From: Rhodobacteraceae bacterium REDSEA-S34_B6
GTDB lineage: Bacteria > Pseudomonadota > Alphaproteobacteria > Rhodobacterales > Rhodobacteraceae
Direction: 5' to 3'
DNA length: 64,000 bases
NCBI GenBank assembly: GCA_001627925.1
Contig: LUQC01000108.1
Location: 48,018 to 112,017 of the forward strand
The notes beneath the pieces were generated by a model. The model did not search any database and was not told where the DNA came from. It was given only the letters and a program-made list of their open reading frames with translations. Made by a program: the position numbers and the translations under genes. Shown here piece after piece: positions 49,111 to 60,089 of the stretch; positions within the stretch are counted from its first letter, which is position 1; each line of letters opens with the position of its first letter.

Positions 49111-49782
49111 ATGGAAAATGAAGCTTTTACTTTTTGGGCGCTTTTTGGGCGTGCGACTATCACAGTTAAAATTGTTATGATTATGTTAATTGGGTCATCA
49201 TTCTGGTCATGGTCGATTATATTCAAAAAATTAATATCATTTAGGACAGCACGGACTGAAGCATCTAACTTCGACCAATCTTTCTGGTCTGGAGAGCCTT
49301 TGGATGAGCTTTTCGAAAAATTGGGGCCAGATCCAACTGGACACACGGAACGTGTTTTTGCCGCCGGTATGGTGGAGTGGGAACGAAGTCATCGGTCGGA
49401 TGGAGTCATGATAGCCGGTGCGCAAGCGCGAATAGATCGTTCAATGGATGTAGCTGTAGTGCGTGAGGCTGAAGATCTGCAGTCAGGATTAACAATCCTG
49501 GCAACAATTGGGTCTACAGCTCCCTTTATCGGTTTATTTGGAACCGTATGGGGAATAATGAATGCTTTTATAGAGATTGCTGAGCAGCAGAACACTAATT
49601 TGGCAGTAGTTGCTCCAGGAATTGCTGAAGCCTTGCTCGCAACCGGACTTGGACTTTTGGCTGCCATTCCAGCTGTGATATTTTATAATAAACTTAGTGC
49701 GGATTCTGACCGAATTGTTGCTGGGTATGAAAGTTTTGCTGATGAATTTTCAACAATTTTAAGCCGCCAATTGGATAGTTGA
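49111..49782 (+). CDS. tolQ: Tol-Pal system protein TolQ
   Basis: A 223-residue inner-membrane proton-channel subunit homologous to ExbB and MotA. Three helices: near 15-35, and two in LTILATIGSTAPFIGLFGTVWGIMNAF and GIAEALLATGLGLLAAIPAVIFYN, which hold the conserved channel Thr and Pro residues. Works with TolR to energise TolA. Confidence 0.93.
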   Translation: MENEAFTFWALFGRATITVKIVMIMLIGSSFWSWSIIFKKLISFRTARTEASNFDQSFWSGEPLDELFEKLGPDPTGHTERVFAAGMVEWERSHRSDGVMIAGAQARIDRSMDVAVVREAEDLQSGLTILATIGSTAPFIGLFGTVWGIMNAFIEIAEQQNTNLAVVAPGIAEALLATGLGLLAAIPAVIFYNKLSADSDRIVAGYESFADEFSTILSRQLDS

Positions 49783-49783
49783 A

Positions 49784-50251
49784 ATGGGTGCTGGAACAGT
49801 ACAGCTGCAGAAAAGTAAAAGAAATAGACGCACAAAAAGAGTTCGTCCTATGTCGGAAATTAACGTGACTCCCTTCGTCGATGTAATGTTGGTTTTACTG
49901 ATAATATTTATGGTAACTGCACCCATGCTGACTGTGGGAATTCCAATAGAATTACCTAAAACTGCGGCTAATGCACTTCCCAGTGAAAATGATGTACCTC
50001 TTTCAATTACAATTTCGGCAGATAAGAAAATTGTTCTACAAGAAACAGCTATTCCGTATGAGCAACTGATACCTAAGTTATCGGCAATATCAGGTGAGCG
50101 TGAAAGTGATTTGATCTACCTTAGGGCGGATGGGTCCGTACCTTATGAGTTTGTAGCAAAAATTATGGGGGCAATAAACGGTGCTGGTTTTTCAAATGTT
50201 GGCCTGGTTACTGATGTTGGATCTCCAGATATTATGAATGTTGAGAATTAA
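49784..50251 (+). CDS. tolR: Tol-Pal system protein TolR
   Basis: A 155-residue protein with one helix (VDVMLVLLIIFMVTAPML) containing the proton-carrying Asp in NVTPFVDVMLVLLIIF, and a periplasmic domain. It starts one base after tolQ. Confidence 0.93.
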   Translation: MGAGTVQLQKSKRNRRTKRVRPMSEINVTPFVDVMLVLLIIFMVTAPMLTVGIPIELPKTAANALPSENDVPLSITISADKKIVLQETAIPYEQLIPKLSAISGERESDLIYLRADGSVPYEFVAKIMGAINGAGFSNVGLVTDVGSPDIMNVEN

Positions 50252-50257
50252 TACGAG

Positions 50258-51388
50258 ATGCATGTTGGGCACTATATTTCAGGTGCAGCGCATCTTTCTT
50301 TTCTATTATGGCTTGTTATGGGGGATGTTTTTACCTCAAAACCGGAAGAAATCTCAATCACCTCAGTTTCTATTATTTCTGAGGAACAGTTCGCATATCA
50401 ATTAGCGAAGGATAGTAACCCACAGGTAAGTGATGAAATTGATATTCTAAATCAGATTGAACCTGACCAGCTAACGAATAATCCAACCACTTCAAAAATT
50501 GATTCAGAAGTTTCAGCGGTTTCTCCGAAAGTTCCCAATACCCCCAAGTTGGAGCAAGATAAGCTTGAAATACCTGAACAGATGCAGTCTGTGTCCCCTG
50601 AATTATCCAATGAGCCAGATCAGCCAGTTTTAAATAAAGATGATCCATCAGTGGAGTCAAATCTAGAGGCCAGTGAAACCCCAAGTCCAGTGATAGCGGA
50701 TAGGGTCGCATCGGTCCCAGTTATGCCGGAAAACGAGGACGCATTCAATGACGATGTAATTGAAAGCTTAAGTCAAGTTCCCACTGACGAAGAAAAGCCA
50801 GATTTAGAATTAGAAGAAAAAATGCAATCTACACGCGGAGCGACAACCGAAATAATTACTGAACCGAAAAAAAAGCCATCTGGTGCACCAAAAAGTTCAC
50901 TGCGACCGAAGGGAAGACCTCAAATCCAGCCGGATAGCGAAATAAAAGATACTGATAGTGTAGATCTTGCTAACGCTGTCAGTTCCGCATTAAGCGGTAT
51001 TGAAAATGAACTGGAAAATTTAGAAAGCCCAGATGTCGTTTCCAGTGAATCGCCAGGCATAGAAACGATAAATGCGTCAGTTGGGAATGCTTTACTCAAG
51101 CAAATTGAGCCTTGTTGGAATGTTGATGTTGGAAACCAAAATGCCTATGTTAAGGTTACAGTACGATTTTCGTTGGATAAAAATGGTAAAATTGAACGCA
51201 ATGAAATAAAACTTATTTCAAGTGAAGGAGGAGAAGGATCAGCAGTTCGCAGTGCATTTACAAATGCAAAGAAAACAATTTTTAAGTGTCAAAAGAAATG
51301 GGATGGATTTAATTTGCAAGATTTTGATTATGCGCAATGGCAACAGATTGTCCTCACATTTAATCCAGATCAGATGAGGAATAGATAA
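50258..51388 (+). CDS. tolA: Tol-Pal system protein TolA
   Basis: A 376-residue envelope-spanning protein: N-terminal membrane helix (about 6-24), a long disordered proline-, serine- and acid-rich stretch (about 40-250) in place of the lysine/alanine helix of E. coli TolA, and a C-terminal TonB-like domain (about 270-370) with CWNVDVG and [11 protein letters not shown]. Assignment rests on this plan and on the position between tolR and tolB. Confidence 0.9.
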   Translation: MHVGHYISGAAHLSFLLWLVMGDVFTSKPEEISITSVSIISEEQFAYQLAKDSNPQVSDEIDILNQIEPDQLTNNPTTSKIDSEVSAVSPKVPNTPKLEQDKLEIPEQMQSVSPELSNEPDQPVLNKDDPSVESNLEASETPSPVIADRVASVPVMPENEDAFNDDVIESLSQVPTDEEKPDLELEEKMQSTRGATTEIITEPKKKPSGAPKSSLRPKGRPQIQPDSEIKDTDSVDLANAVSSALSGIENELENLESPDVVSSESPGIETINASVGNALLKQIEPCWNVDVGNQNAYVKVTVRFSLDKNGKIERNEIKLISSEGGEGSAVRSAFTNAKKTIFKCQKKWDGFNLQDFDYAQWQQIVLTFNPDQMRNR

Positions 51389-52698
51389 TGTTTCGGCTTA
51401 TTTTTGCAGCATTCATAATTTTAAATGGCGGCGCGTTATCCGCGGCCCCACTGCGAATTGAGATAACGCAAGGTGTCATTGAGCCTATGCCCTTTGCCGT
51501 ACCTGTATTTATTGCAGAGACCCCAAATGCTGTTGAAGTTGCGCGTAATTTGACCAACGTAGTTCGTAATGACCTTACTGGCACAGGTTTGTTTCGAGAA
51601 ATTCCAACTTCTGCACACGTAAGTAAAATCACCAGTTTCTCTTCACCTGTTCAGTTTAGTGATTGGCAAGTCATAAATGCAGATGCGCTAATCACTGGGT
51701 CAGTATCTGTGAACAATGGTGGTAAACTAACAGTGATGTTCCGTGTATATGATGTGTTCTCACAGCAAGAATTAGGCTCTGGTCTCAAATTCTCAGGGAA
51801 TGCCAATAGCTGGAGACGGATAGCTCATAAAGTAGCTGACGAGGTATATAGCCGTATTACCGGCGAAACGGGATATTTTGATAGTCGGATTGTTTTTGTT
51901 TCTGAGACCGGCGGTAAGGCACAACGGAGAAAAAGGTTGGCTTTGATGGATTACGATGGCGCAAATGTAAAATATCTTACAGATAGTAATTCAATAGTAA
52001 TGGCTCCAAGGTTTTCTCCCAAAGGAGACAAAGTTTTGTACACCAGCTATGCGTCTGGATTTCCCCAGGTTCAAATACTTAATGTTGGTAATGTTCGGAG
52101 TAGGCCACTAATTAACCAAGCTGGTACGATGACTTTTGCGCCCAGATTTTCTCCAAATGGTAACTCAGTACTCTACTCGTTAGAGAATGGTGGCAATGTT
52201 GATATTTATCGAATGCAATTGTCAAATGGAGCAGTAAAACGCCTAACAAGATCGCCAGCAATTGAAACCGCACCTAGTTTTTCTCCTGATGGAAAACAGA
52301 TTGTTTTTGAGAGTGATAGATCTGGCTCCCAACAATTATACATAATGTCTGCCGATGGAGGCGAGGCTCGACGAATAAGCTTTGGATCTGGCCGCTATGG
52401 CACACCAGTTTGGTCACCTAGAGGTGATATGATAGCTTTTACAAAGCAGAGTAAGGGTAGGTTTCACATTGGTGTGATGAGATTAGATGGTAGTGAAGAG
52501 AGATTATTAACTGCGTCATTTTTAGATGAAGGCCCAACTTGGTCTCCAAATGGACGTGTAATCGTATTTAGCCGATCGACCCAAGGGAGAAATGGAACTT
52601 CATCCCTTTACAGTGTAGATATCTCAGGCAGGAATTTGAAGCCATTGATTACTCCAGAGGGAGCATCAGATCCATCATGGTCGCCTTTAGCGCGGTAG
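51388..52698 (+). CDS. tolB: Tol-Pal system beta-propeller TolB
   Basis: A 436-residue periplasmic protein. Signal peptide about 1-19 ([15 protein letters not shown]), N-terminal alpha/beta domain, and a six-bladed propeller with repeated F-S-P-x-G motifs ([45 protein letters not shown]). Starts inside the tolA stop (TAATG). Confidence 0.95.
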   Translation: MFRLIFAAFIILNGGALSAAPLRIEITQGVIEPMPFAVPVFIAETPNAVEVARNLTNVVRNDLTGTGLFREIPTSAHVSKITSFSSPVQFSDWQVINADALITGSVSVNNGGKLTVMFRVYDVFSQQELGSGLKFSGNANSWRRIAHKVADEVYSRITGETGYFDSRIVFVSETGGKAQRRKRLALMDYDGANVKYLTDSNSIVMAPRFSPKGDKVLYTSYASGFPQVQILNVGNVRSRPLINQAGTMTFAPRFSPNGNSVLYSLENGGNVDIYRMQLSNGAVKRLTRSPAIETAPSFSPDGKQIVFESDRSGSQQLYIMSADGGEARRISFGSGRYGTPVWSPRGDMIAFTKQSKGRFHIGVMRLDGSEERLLTASFLDEGPTWSPNGRVIVFSRSTQGRNGTSSLYSVDISGRNLKPLITPEGASDPSWSPLAR

Positions 52699-52767
52699 AA
52701 ACTTATAGCACTTTTCAGATACTAATTTACAATGTAAACTTGTAATATCGAACATGGTAGGTGAAGT

Positions 52768-53268
52768 ATGAAAAAGCTCAAAAATGCAATATTATTTACT
52801 GCTCTGGTGATGTTAACAGCATGCTCTAATTCAGGAAATCCCTTTGGCGGCAATTCTAATGATACATTCTTTGGAAATGATATGGGAGATATCTCAAATC
52901 CTACATCTCCGGCGTATTTTCAGCAAGCAATAGGTGATCGAGTGTTTTTTGCAATTGATCAATCTAACTTGAGCCCAGAAGCAATGGACCTGTTAAGTAG
53001 TCAAGCAACCTGGTTGATGACCAATGGTGATTATGAGATTATTGTTGAGGGTCATGCAGATGAACAAGGTACGAGGGACTATAATGTCGCGTTAGGTGCC
53101 AGACGAGCTAACTCTGTAAAAGAATATTTGAATTCGCTGGGCATCGCTGCAAGTAGAATACAAACCGTCAGCTATGGCAAAGAGCGCCCAATTGAGATCT
53201 GTAGTAATGAAAGCTGTTACTCGGTAAATCGTAGAGCTGTTACGGTCTTGAATAACTTGGGGTCCTGA
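52768..53268 (+). CDS. pal: Peptidoglycan-associated lipoprotein Pal
   Basis: A 166-residue outer-membrane lipoprotein. Signal with lipobox L-T-A-C (C19), glycine/asparagine-rich linker, then an OmpA-like peptidoglycan-binding domain with VEGHADEQGTRDYNVALGARRA and the conserved diaminopimelate-binding residues D and R. Confidence 0.95.
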   Translation: MKKLKNAILFTALVMLTACSNSGNPFGGNSNDTFFGNDMGDISNPTSPAYFQQAIGDRVFFAIDQSNLSPEAMDLLSSQATWLMTNGDYEIIVEGHADEQGTRDYNVALGARRANSVKEYLNSLGIAASRIQTVSYGKERPIEICSNESCYSVNRRAVTVLNNLGS

Positions 53269-53289
53269 TAAATAATTTAGGAAAGCTTA

Positions 53290-54108
53290 ATGCGGCTTCT
53301 TTATATAATTTTTTTCATACTTTTCGCTGCAGTTGCTCTTGCCCAGAATAAGGAGCAAACGCTTGCAGATGTTCGTCAAGATTTGACTATACTTTACATA
53401 GAGATGCTCAAACTAAAGAGAGAGCTATCCACAACTGGCGCTGCGTCACCCCAAGTTATTACCAGTGGCTCGAGTTTAGCTAGACTTGAAGCTATTGAGA
53501 TTGAGCTGCAAAGGTTAATTTCTCAAACCGAGGAATTGCAGTACCAGGTCGACAGAGTGGTTCGCGATGGAACAAGCAGAATAGAGGACTTAGAATTTCG
53601 TCTTGTGGAACTCGAAGGTGGCGATGTTTCAAATATATCGGAAACGACTACTTTGGGGACATTGGTCGAATTGGAAGGCGCTATGGAATCTTCGATTGAC
53701 AAGGTTACATCGGAGCCTGAATTGGCTGTTGGTGAAAAAGCAGATTTTGACGCTGCTTCTGATGCTCTTGCAAATGGCGAATATGAATTAGCTACTGATC
53801 TATTCCAGCGTTTTTCGAATACTTATCCGGATAGTCCGTTAAATGCGAAAGCATTACTTTCAAGAGGAATTGCCTTTGAGGAATTGGGTGAATTGAAGTC
53901 TGCAGCTAGAGCATTTTTAAATAGCTACACTGACTTTCCAGAATCAGCTGTAGCACCCGAAGTTATGTTTAGATTAGGACAGACACTGGTAGATCTCGGC
54001 CAGATAGACGCCGGTTGTCAGATCCTGTCTCAAGTGCAGATTAGGTTTCCAGAGTCTCAAGAGACTGTTTTAGCATTAGATGCAATCAATGATTTACAGT
54101 GCCAGTAA
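53290..54108 (+). CDS. cpoB: Tol-Pal accessory protein CpoB (YbgF)
   Basis: A 272-residue periplasmic protein: signal peptide about 1-18, coiled coil about 55-110 that makes trimers, and C-terminal TPR repeats (about 150-270) with DAASDALANGEYELATDLF. In E. coli it coordinates PBP1B with Tol. The start is ATG 53290, 21 bases after pal. Confidence 0.9.
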   Translation: MRLLYIIFFILFAAVALAQNKEQTLADVRQDLTILYIEMLKLKRELSTTGAASPQVITSGSSLARLEAIEIELQRLISQTEELQYQVDRVVRDGTSRIEDLEFRLVELEGGDVSNISETTTLGTLVELEGAMESSIDKVTSEPELAVGEKADFDAASDALANGEYELATDLFQRFSNTYPDSPLNAKALLSRGIAFEELGELKSAARAFLNSYTDFPESAVAPEVMFRLGQTLVDLGQIDAGCQILSQVQIRFPESQETVLALDAINDLQCQ

Positions 54109-54117
54109 GGTTTACCA

Positions 54118-55395
54118 GTGGGCTTTGATTTCGATGCAATTTCTAATAAGTTCAACCGTAAAATCGATAGTTTTCTAGATAGTCTCTCTAATAATCCGTC
54201 TGCTCTTGGTATCGCAGTTTCTGGTGGCAGTGATAGCCTTGGCCTGTTGTATCTTATAAATTCTTGGCCCAACAAAAGAAATTTAAAAATCATAGTCCTT
54301 ACCGTTGACCATAACTTGAGAGATGGATCATCTGATGAGGCATCGTATGTGGGTAAGTTATGCAAAAATCTTGGCCTTAAACATAAAACTTTATTGTGGG
54401 CGCGGGAGGATTTGAAAGGTAATTTATCCGCCAACGCTCGTGAAGCTCGATATTTTTTGATGCAAAAATCTCTTCCGTCTTGCGCGCTTATATTAACGGG
54501 GCACACCCTAGATGACCAAGCTGAAACCTTTCTAATGCGACTGCGACGAGGATCTGGAGTGGATGGGTTATCTAGCATGGCTGAGCGGAGTTATTTGTCC
54601 TTCGGCGGTGACGATATTATGATATTCAGGCCACTCTTAAAATTTGAGCGTCAAACTTTGAGAGATGTTTTAAACTTTCACGAAGTAAAGTGGCTTGAAG
54701 ATCCAACAAATAGTGATGAGGGTTTTGAAAGGGTCCGAGTGAGGAAATTGCTCACTAGTTTTGCAGAATTAGGTCTGGATAAGACTAAGATAAGTAAAAC
54801 GGCTTCGTTGATGCAAAGTGCTAAAACAGCATTGAACCATTTTGCATTCGATTTTTATGAAAAATTTGGATCTTGCATGTATGGGGATATTATCTTCGAT
54901 TTTGAGGAATTTTCTAACCTCCCTTTAGATATCAAAAGACGTTTGCTAGCTGCTGCACAACAATGGGTCTCCAGTCAGAAGTATCGCCCAAGGTTATCAC
55001 AAATAGATGCATTGCTTGCTTCTATTAACGAAAAGACCGCCTTTTCAGGGTCCGGTACCATTTGCTATTCACATGACAAAAGTATTAAAATAACCAGAGA
55101 ATTGAATTCATGTGTAAATGAAGTAGAGGCGGCAAATGGTTTAATCTTCGATAATCGATGGGAATTAAATACGTCGGCAAATTGTGCAGAGTTCACTGTC
55201 AAATGCTTGGGTGAAAATGGATTTAGGTCTTTGGACGCAACTGTTAGGAAAGAGATTCCATATAAAACTATAATTGTGCTGCCAGCGTTGTTTAAAGATA
55301 GCGCTTTGATAAATTTTCCGTTTTTAGATCCTCAATCAAAATTTTCTTTTAATTTTTGCAAACAACCATTTGATCAATTCTTACTAGACCATTGA
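54118..55395 (+). CDS. tilS: tRNA(Ile)-lysidine synthetase
   Basis: A 425-residue ATP-dependent enzyme that turns C34 of the AUA-reading tRNA-Ile into lysidine. PP-loop VSGGSDSLGLLYL near 33-45, then TGHTLDDQAETFLMRLRRGSGVDGLSSM. The C-terminal part is divergent, as usual. Start is GTG, 9 bases after cpoB. Confidence 0.92.
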   Translation: MGFDFDAISNKFNRKIDSFLDSLSNNPSALGIAVSGGSDSLGLLYLINSWPNKRNLKIIVLTVDHNLRDGSSDEASYVGKLCKNLGLKHKTLLWAREDLKGNLSANAREARYFLMQKSLPSCALILTGHTLDDQAETFLMRLRRGSGVDGLSSMAERSYLSFGGDDIMIFRPLLKFERQTLRDVLNFHEVKWLEDPTNSDEGFERVRVRKLLTSFAELGLDKTKISKTASLMQSAKTALNHFAFDFYEKFGSCMYGDIIFDFEEFSNLPLDIKRRLLAAAQQWVSSQKYRPRLSQIDALLASINEKTAFSGSGTICYSHDKSIKITRELNSCVNEVEAANGLIFDNRWELNTSANCAEFTVKCLGENGFRSLDATVRKEIPYKTIIVLPALFKDSALINFPFLDPQSKFSFNFCKQPFDQFLLDH

Positions 55396-55469
55396 ACATA
55401 GTGAACTAATGTTTATGTATATAAAGGGAAACATCCACGATATAGTGGAAGTAATAAAGGAGAGCTCTG

Positions 55470-57395
55470 TTGAGCAATAATCGTAATATAGCCTTTTGGT
55501 TAGTTCTGTTTTTACTAATCGTTGTTTTGTTCAACGTTTTTAGTTCTGGCACTTCATCATTACAATCGCGCGAGATTAGCTATTCTGATTTCGTTGCATC
55601 AGTGGAGCGCGGGGAAGTTGCAACAGTCATTCTTGATGGAGAAAATATTCGTTTTAAAGGTGGGGATAATGTTGAATACGTCACTGTTCGACCCGCTGAC
55701 ACAAACGTCACCGATCTTTTGATTGCAAACCAGGTTGTAGTGCGAGCCGAAAAGCAAGAGCAATCTTTATTTCAATCTTTTATAATGTCAATTTTACCGT
55801 TTTTGTTGCTGATCGGGGTATGGATTTACTTCATGAACCGAATGCAAGGAGGTGGCCGTGGCGGAGCCATGGGGTTTGGTAAAAGTAGGGCTAAGTTACT
55901 TACAGAAAAGCAGGGAAGAGTCACCTTTGACGATGTGGCTGGTATTGATGAAGCCAAAGAAGAGCTTGAAGAGATAGTCGAGTTTTTAAGGAATCCACAA
56001 AAATTTAGTAAACTAGGAGGTAAAATTCCTAGGGGCGCTCTCCTTGTAGGGCCTCCGGGCACTGGTAAAACCTTACTCGCCAGAGCAATTGCCGGGGAAG
56101 CGGGTGTTCCGTTCTTTACAATATCCGGTTCTGACTTCGTGGAGATGTTCGTCGGGGTAGGCGCCAGTCGAGTTAGAGATATGTTCGAGCAGGCTAAAAA
56201 AAATGCTCCATGTATTGTATTCATTGATGAGATTGACGCTGTTGGCAGAAATAGGGGCGCCGGTTATGGTGGTGGAAACGATGAACGTGAGCAAACCTTA
56301 AACCAACTTTTGGTTGAAATGGATGGCTTTGAAGAAAATGAAGGTGTCATAATCTTAGCAGCAACAAACAGGCGCGATGTACTTGATCCTGCACTACTGC
56401 GCCCCGGTAGGTTTGATCGCCAAGTTAATGTTCCAAATCCGGATATTAAGGGTAGAGAGAAAATACTGAATGTCCACGCAAGAAAAACTCCTCTAGGGCC
56501 GGATGTTGACTTGCGTTTGATAGCTAGAGGAACGCCTGGCTTTTCTGGCGCTGATTTAGCAAATCTGGTTAATGAAGCAGCACTAATGGCTGCTAGAATT
56601 GGCAGAACATTTGTGAGCATGGTGGATTTTGAGAACGCCAAAGACAAAGTGATGATGGGAGCCGAGCGTCGGTCTATGGTCCTTACAGATGATCAAAAAG
56701 AAAAGACAGCATACCACGAGGCTGGGCATGCGATTGTAGGACTGGAGCTTCCGCAGTGTGACCCCGTATATAAGGCAACAATCATTCCGAGAGGTGGAGC
56801 TTTAGGTATGGTCGTTTCATTGCCAGAAATTGACCGATTAAATTGGCATAAAGCTGAATGTGAAGAGAAGATGGCGATGACCATGGCCGGAAAGGCTGCT
56901 GAGATAATTAAATATGGGGAAGATAACGTATCAAACGGCCCCGCTGGAGACATTCAACAAGCATCTGGCTTGGCTCGTGCGATGGTACTTCGCTGGGGCA
57001 TGTCCGAAAAAGTTGGAAATATTGACTACGCCGAAGCTCATGAAGGTTATTCGGGTAACACTGCGGGTCTTTCTGTGTCAGCTAATACTAAAGAGCTTAT
57101 TGAAGTTGAAGTAAAAAGGTTTATTCAAGAAGCATACGATCGTGCCCACAAAATTCTAAGCAAGAAGAAAACTGAGTGGGAAAGACTGGCGCAGGGTTTA
57201 CTCGAATATGAAACTTTAACAGGCGACGAGATAAAGAGAGTGATAAAAGGTGAGCCGCCGCACGGAGATGATGATCTGGATGGTGATGCCGCGAAGTCCG
57301 ATAGTGCAGTGAAAGAGTCGGTAATGGCGGTCCCAAAAACAAAGTCCCGGATAAAAGGCAAGAGTGGTGGAAAGATGACACCAGAGGCTACGTAA
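55470..57395 (+). CDS. ftsH: ATP-dependent zinc metalloprotease FtsH
   Basis: A 641-residue membrane AAA protease that degrades misfolded membrane proteins and regulators. Two N-terminal helices (about 7-24 and 100-120) around a periplasmic domain, Walker A GPPGTGKT near 195, Walker [16 protein letters not shown] with [18 protein letters not shown], zinc motif HEAGH near 417. Start is TTG with AAAGGAG 8 bases upstream. Following tilS is the usual order. Confidence 0.95.
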   Translation: MSNNRNIAFWLVLFLLIVVLFNVFSSGTSSLQSREISYSDFVASVERGEVATVILDGENIRFKGGDNVEYVTVRPADTNVTDLLIANQVVVRAEKQEQSLFQSFIMSILPFLLLIGVWIYFMNRMQGGGRGGAMGFGKSRAKLLTEKQGRVTFDDVAGIDEAKEELEEIVEFLRNPQKFSKLGGKIPRGALLVGPPGTGKTLLARAIAGEAGVPFFTISGSDFVEMFVGVGASRVRDMFEQAKKNAPCIVFIDEIDAVGRNRGAGYGGGNDEREQTLNQLLVEMDGFEENEGVIILAATNRRDVLDPALLRPGRFDRQVNVPNPDIKGREKILNVHARKTPLGPDVDLRLIARGTPGFSGADLANLVNEAALMAARIGRTFVSMVDFENAKDKVMMGAERRSMVLTDDQKEKTAYHEAGHAIVGLELPQCDPVYKATIIPRGGALGMVVSLPEIDRLNWHKAECEEKMAMTMAGKAAEIIKYGEDNVSNGPAGDIQQASGLARAMVLRWGMSEKVGNIDYAEAHEGYSGNTAGLSVSANTKELIEVEVKRFIQEAYDRAHKILSKKKTEWERLAQGLLEYETLTGDEIKRVIKGEPPHGDDDLDGDAAKSDSAVKESVMAVPKTKSRIKGKSGGKMTPEAT

Positions 57396-57443
57396 ATTTC
57401 ACTAATATACCAATAACCGGCATTTGAGTTTAAATTTATACCT

Positions 57444-58787
57444 TCATGCGTGGATAGGGCCATCTCCGCATGCTAAGGCAGCCTCCCGAATTGCTTCAGA
57501 ATAGGTTGGATGTGCATGACACGTTAGAGCTATGTCTTGCGCAGCCGCCCCGAACTCCATTGCCATGCATAATTCATGTATTAGATCGCCAGCTGCTGGA
57601 CCAATAATATGAGCACCTAAAATTCGGTCGGTCTCTGCGTCAGCTAGAATTTTTACAAAACCGTCTGCTGCAAAGTTAGCTTTCGCCCGTCCATTGCCCA
57701 AGAACATAAATTTTCCAACCTTGTAATTTTGTTTTGATGATTTTAGCTCGTCCTCCGTTTTCCCCAGCGATGCGACTTCGGGCGATGTGTAGATTACTCC
57801 TGGAATTATAGAATAATTAACATGTCCATGTTTTCCGGCTATTATTTCTGCGGCTGCGATACCTTCATCTTCTGCTTTATGCGCTAGCATCGGTCCCAGG
57901 ACAGCATCGCCTATCGCATAAATTCCATTTGCACTTGTTCTCCACTCATTATCTATCTCTATGTAGCCTTTTTCCGATACTTTGATACCGAGCTCTTTAA
58001 TGCCCAGCCCGTTTGTAAATGGTTTTCTGCCCGTTGCGACTAAAACAATATCAGCTTCTATGGAGTGCTCACTTTCATCTGAATTTTTTTGATATAAAAC
58101 ATTCGCTTTGTTTTTTTTGCATATTGCAGACTTTACTGCCGCACCCATTACAAATTTAATTCCTTGCCTTTTTAATATACGCTGGAAGGATTTTTGAACC
58201 TCTGAGTCCATGCCTGGTGTAATATTATCCAGGTACTCAAGTACAGTTACATCCGATCCTAATCGTGAATACACTGATCCTAGTTCTAAACCGATTACAC
58301 CAGCTCCAATAATTACCATTTTCTTCGGTATTTTTTTAAGTTCAAGCGCACCAGTGGAACTTACAATTATCTTTTCGTCAATTTCTAATCCTGTTGTCTC
58401 GTAAGTTTTGTCATTTACTTTAACATTACCTACGGAGGGGATTGTGGCCCAACCTTTGATCCAGTCTATTTTGTTTTTCTTAAATAAAAATTCAATTCCT
58501 TTGGTATTTCCCTCTATTACCTCATTTTTGTATGTCTGCATTTGATCCCAATCAACTGAAATTTTTTCTGATTTGAGGCCCATTTTGGAAAAGTTATGTT
58601 GTGCTTCATGTAATTGATGTGACGCATGTAACAGTGCCTTAGATGGAATACACCCTACGTTTAAGCAGGTACCACCGAGAGTTTCTCGGCCCTCTACGCA
58701 AGCTGTCTTTAGCCCAAGTTGAGCGCAACGTATCGCTGCTACATATCCTCCGGGTCCACTACCAATAACTATTACGTCGTATGACAT
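57444..58787 (-). CDS. lpd: Dihydrolipoyl dehydrogenase, lacks a conserved segment
   Basis: E3 of the 2-oxoglutarate dehydrogenase complex. FAD site [18 protein letters not shown] near 8-25, redox pair CLNVGC at 41-46, NAD site [19 protein letters not shown], and active-site HAHPTYSEA near the C-terminus are all present. Length is 447 against 462-466 for homologues: the strand and motif N-I-I-I-A-T-G-S-E-P that normally follow KTYET (residue 131, near 58394) are absent and the sequence goes directly to TGLEIDEK. The reading frame is kept, so about 15 codons were deleted in frame. This part binds FAD, so activity is doubtful. Confidence 0.85.
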   Translation of the reverse strand: MSYDVIVIGSGPGGYVAAIRCAQLGLKTACVEGRETLGGTCLNVGCIPSKALLHASHQLHEAQHNFSKMGLKSEKISVDWDQMQTYKNEVIEGNTKGIEFLFKKNKIDWIKGWATIPSVGNVKVNDKTYETTGLEIDEKIIVSSTGALELKKIPKKMVIIGAGVIGLELGSVYSRLGSDVTVLEYLDNITPGMDSEVQKSFQRILKRQGIKFVMGAAVKSAICKKNKANVLYQKNSDESEHSIEADIVLVATGRKPFTNGLGIKELGIKVSEKGYIEIDNEWRTSANGIYAIGDAVLGPMLAHKAEDEGIAAAEIIAGKHGHVNYSIIPGVIYTSPEVASLGKTEDELKSSKQNYKVGKFMFLGNGRAKANFAADGFVKILADAETDRILGAHIIGPAAGDLIHELCMAMEFGAAAQDIALTCHAHPTYSEAIREAALACGDGPIHA

Positions 58788-58856
58788 TTTTATTTCCTCA
58801 AATCTGACTACAAGATATGCAGTTTACAGTGCTTAAATTCGCTCAACAGAACCAAT

Positions 58857-60086
58857 TTAAAGATCCATGAGTAGTCGTCTTGGATCTTCCAGTGCTTCTT
58901 TTACCCTAACTAAAAATGTTACTGCTCCTTTGCCATCTACAATTCTGTGATCATAGCTCAAAGCCAGATACATCATTGGCCTAATTACTATCTCTCCATT
59001 TATGGCAACTGGTCTATCCTGGATCTTGTGCATACCTAGTATCCCAGATTGTGGGGGATTAAGTATGGGTGATGACATTAGAGAGCCGTATACGCCTCCA
59101 TTTGATATTGTAAATGTGCCATCTTGCATATCTGCCATTGAGAGGCTTCCGTCTCTTGCCCTTAATCCTTTTTCTGCAATCTGCTTCTCAATTTCAGAAA
59201 ATGACATTCCATCTACATTTCGAATAACTGGCACTACTAAGCCCGTTGGCGTTCCAGTGGCAATTCCCATATTTACATAATTTTTATAAACGATCTCATC
59301 GCCATCAATTTCGGCGTTTACCTCAGGAACTTCTTTAAGTCCTTGGCAGCAAGCCTTTGTAAAAAAAGACATGAAGCCCAAACGTACACCATGTTTTTTC
59401 TCAAAGAGTTCTTTATATTCTTGTCGTAAATCTACAACAGCAGTCATATCAACTTCGTTATATGTTGTTAACATTGCCGCCGTATTTTGACTGTCTTTCA
59501 ACCTTTTTGCGATAGTTTGACGAAGTCGTGACATTTTTATGCGTTCTTCGCGCACAATCGAATTTTGAATAGTGGATATAGCGTTTACGGGAATTGATGC
59601 TTGCGATACTTTCTCAAGTGATTGGTTTTGTTCCCTGTTTAATATTGCAGTCTTAACATCTTCTTTCATTATTCTGCCCTGACGCCCACTGCCTGTAATT
59701 TCATTTTGGGATATTCCTGCCTCAACCATAGCTTTTTTTGCAGATGGTGCTACTTGCACCTCAACATTTTTATGCTTCTGATCCGCCTCTATCTTATTGC
59801 CTTGCTCACTGTTAGATTTTTTTGGTTTTTCGGACACTGATTTGCTGTCACTTTTAGCAGTCAGTACTGCCAACAAAGCATCTACTGATACAGTTTCTCC
59901 TTCGTCGGCAATAATTTCAGATAAAACACCGGAAATAGGGGCAGGCACCTCTACTGTTACTTTATCAGTTTCTAGCTCACATATCATTTCATCAATGGAC
60001 ACAACTTCACCCGGTTTCTTAAACCAAGTGGCTACTGTGGCTTCAGTAACAGATTCGCCAAGTGTAGGTACTCTAATTTCTGTCAT
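58857..60086 (-). CDS. sucB: Dihydrolipoamide succinyltransferase (E2)
   Basis: A 409-residue core of the 2-oxoglutarate dehydrogenase complex. One lipoyl domain with [11 protein letters not shown] (lipoylated K42), E3-binding domain about 110-150 ([12 protein letters not shown]...[13 protein letters not shown]), and catalytic domain ending in [12 protein letters not shown] with the active histidine. Begins 3 bases after the sucA stop; intact. Confidence 0.94.
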   Translation of the reverse strand: MTEIRVPTLGESVTEATVATWFKKPGEVVSIDEMICELETDKVTVEVPAPISGVLSEIIADEGETVSVDALLAVLTAKSDSKSVSEKPKKSNSEQGNKIEADQKHKNVEVQVAPSAKKAMVEAGISQNEITGSGRQGRIMKEDVKTAILNREQNQSLEKVSQASIPVNAISTIQNSIVREERIKMSRLRQTIAKRLKDSQNTAAMLTTYNEVDMTAVVDLRQEYKELFEKKHGVRLGFMSFFTKACCQGLKEVPEVNAEIDGDEIVYKNYVNMGIATGTPTGLVVPVIRNVDGMSFSEIEKQIAEKGLRARDGSLSMADMQDGTFTISNGGVYGSLMSSPILNPPQSGILGMHKIQDRPVAINGEIVIRPMMYLALSYDHRIVDGKGAVTFLVRVKEALEDPRRLLMDL

Positions 60087-60089
60087 TGC

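Noticed and set aside
57121..57463. Minus-strand ORFs opposite ftsH and similar long antisense frames elsewhere
   Set aside because: They mirror well-supported genes and show no family features or ribosome sites.
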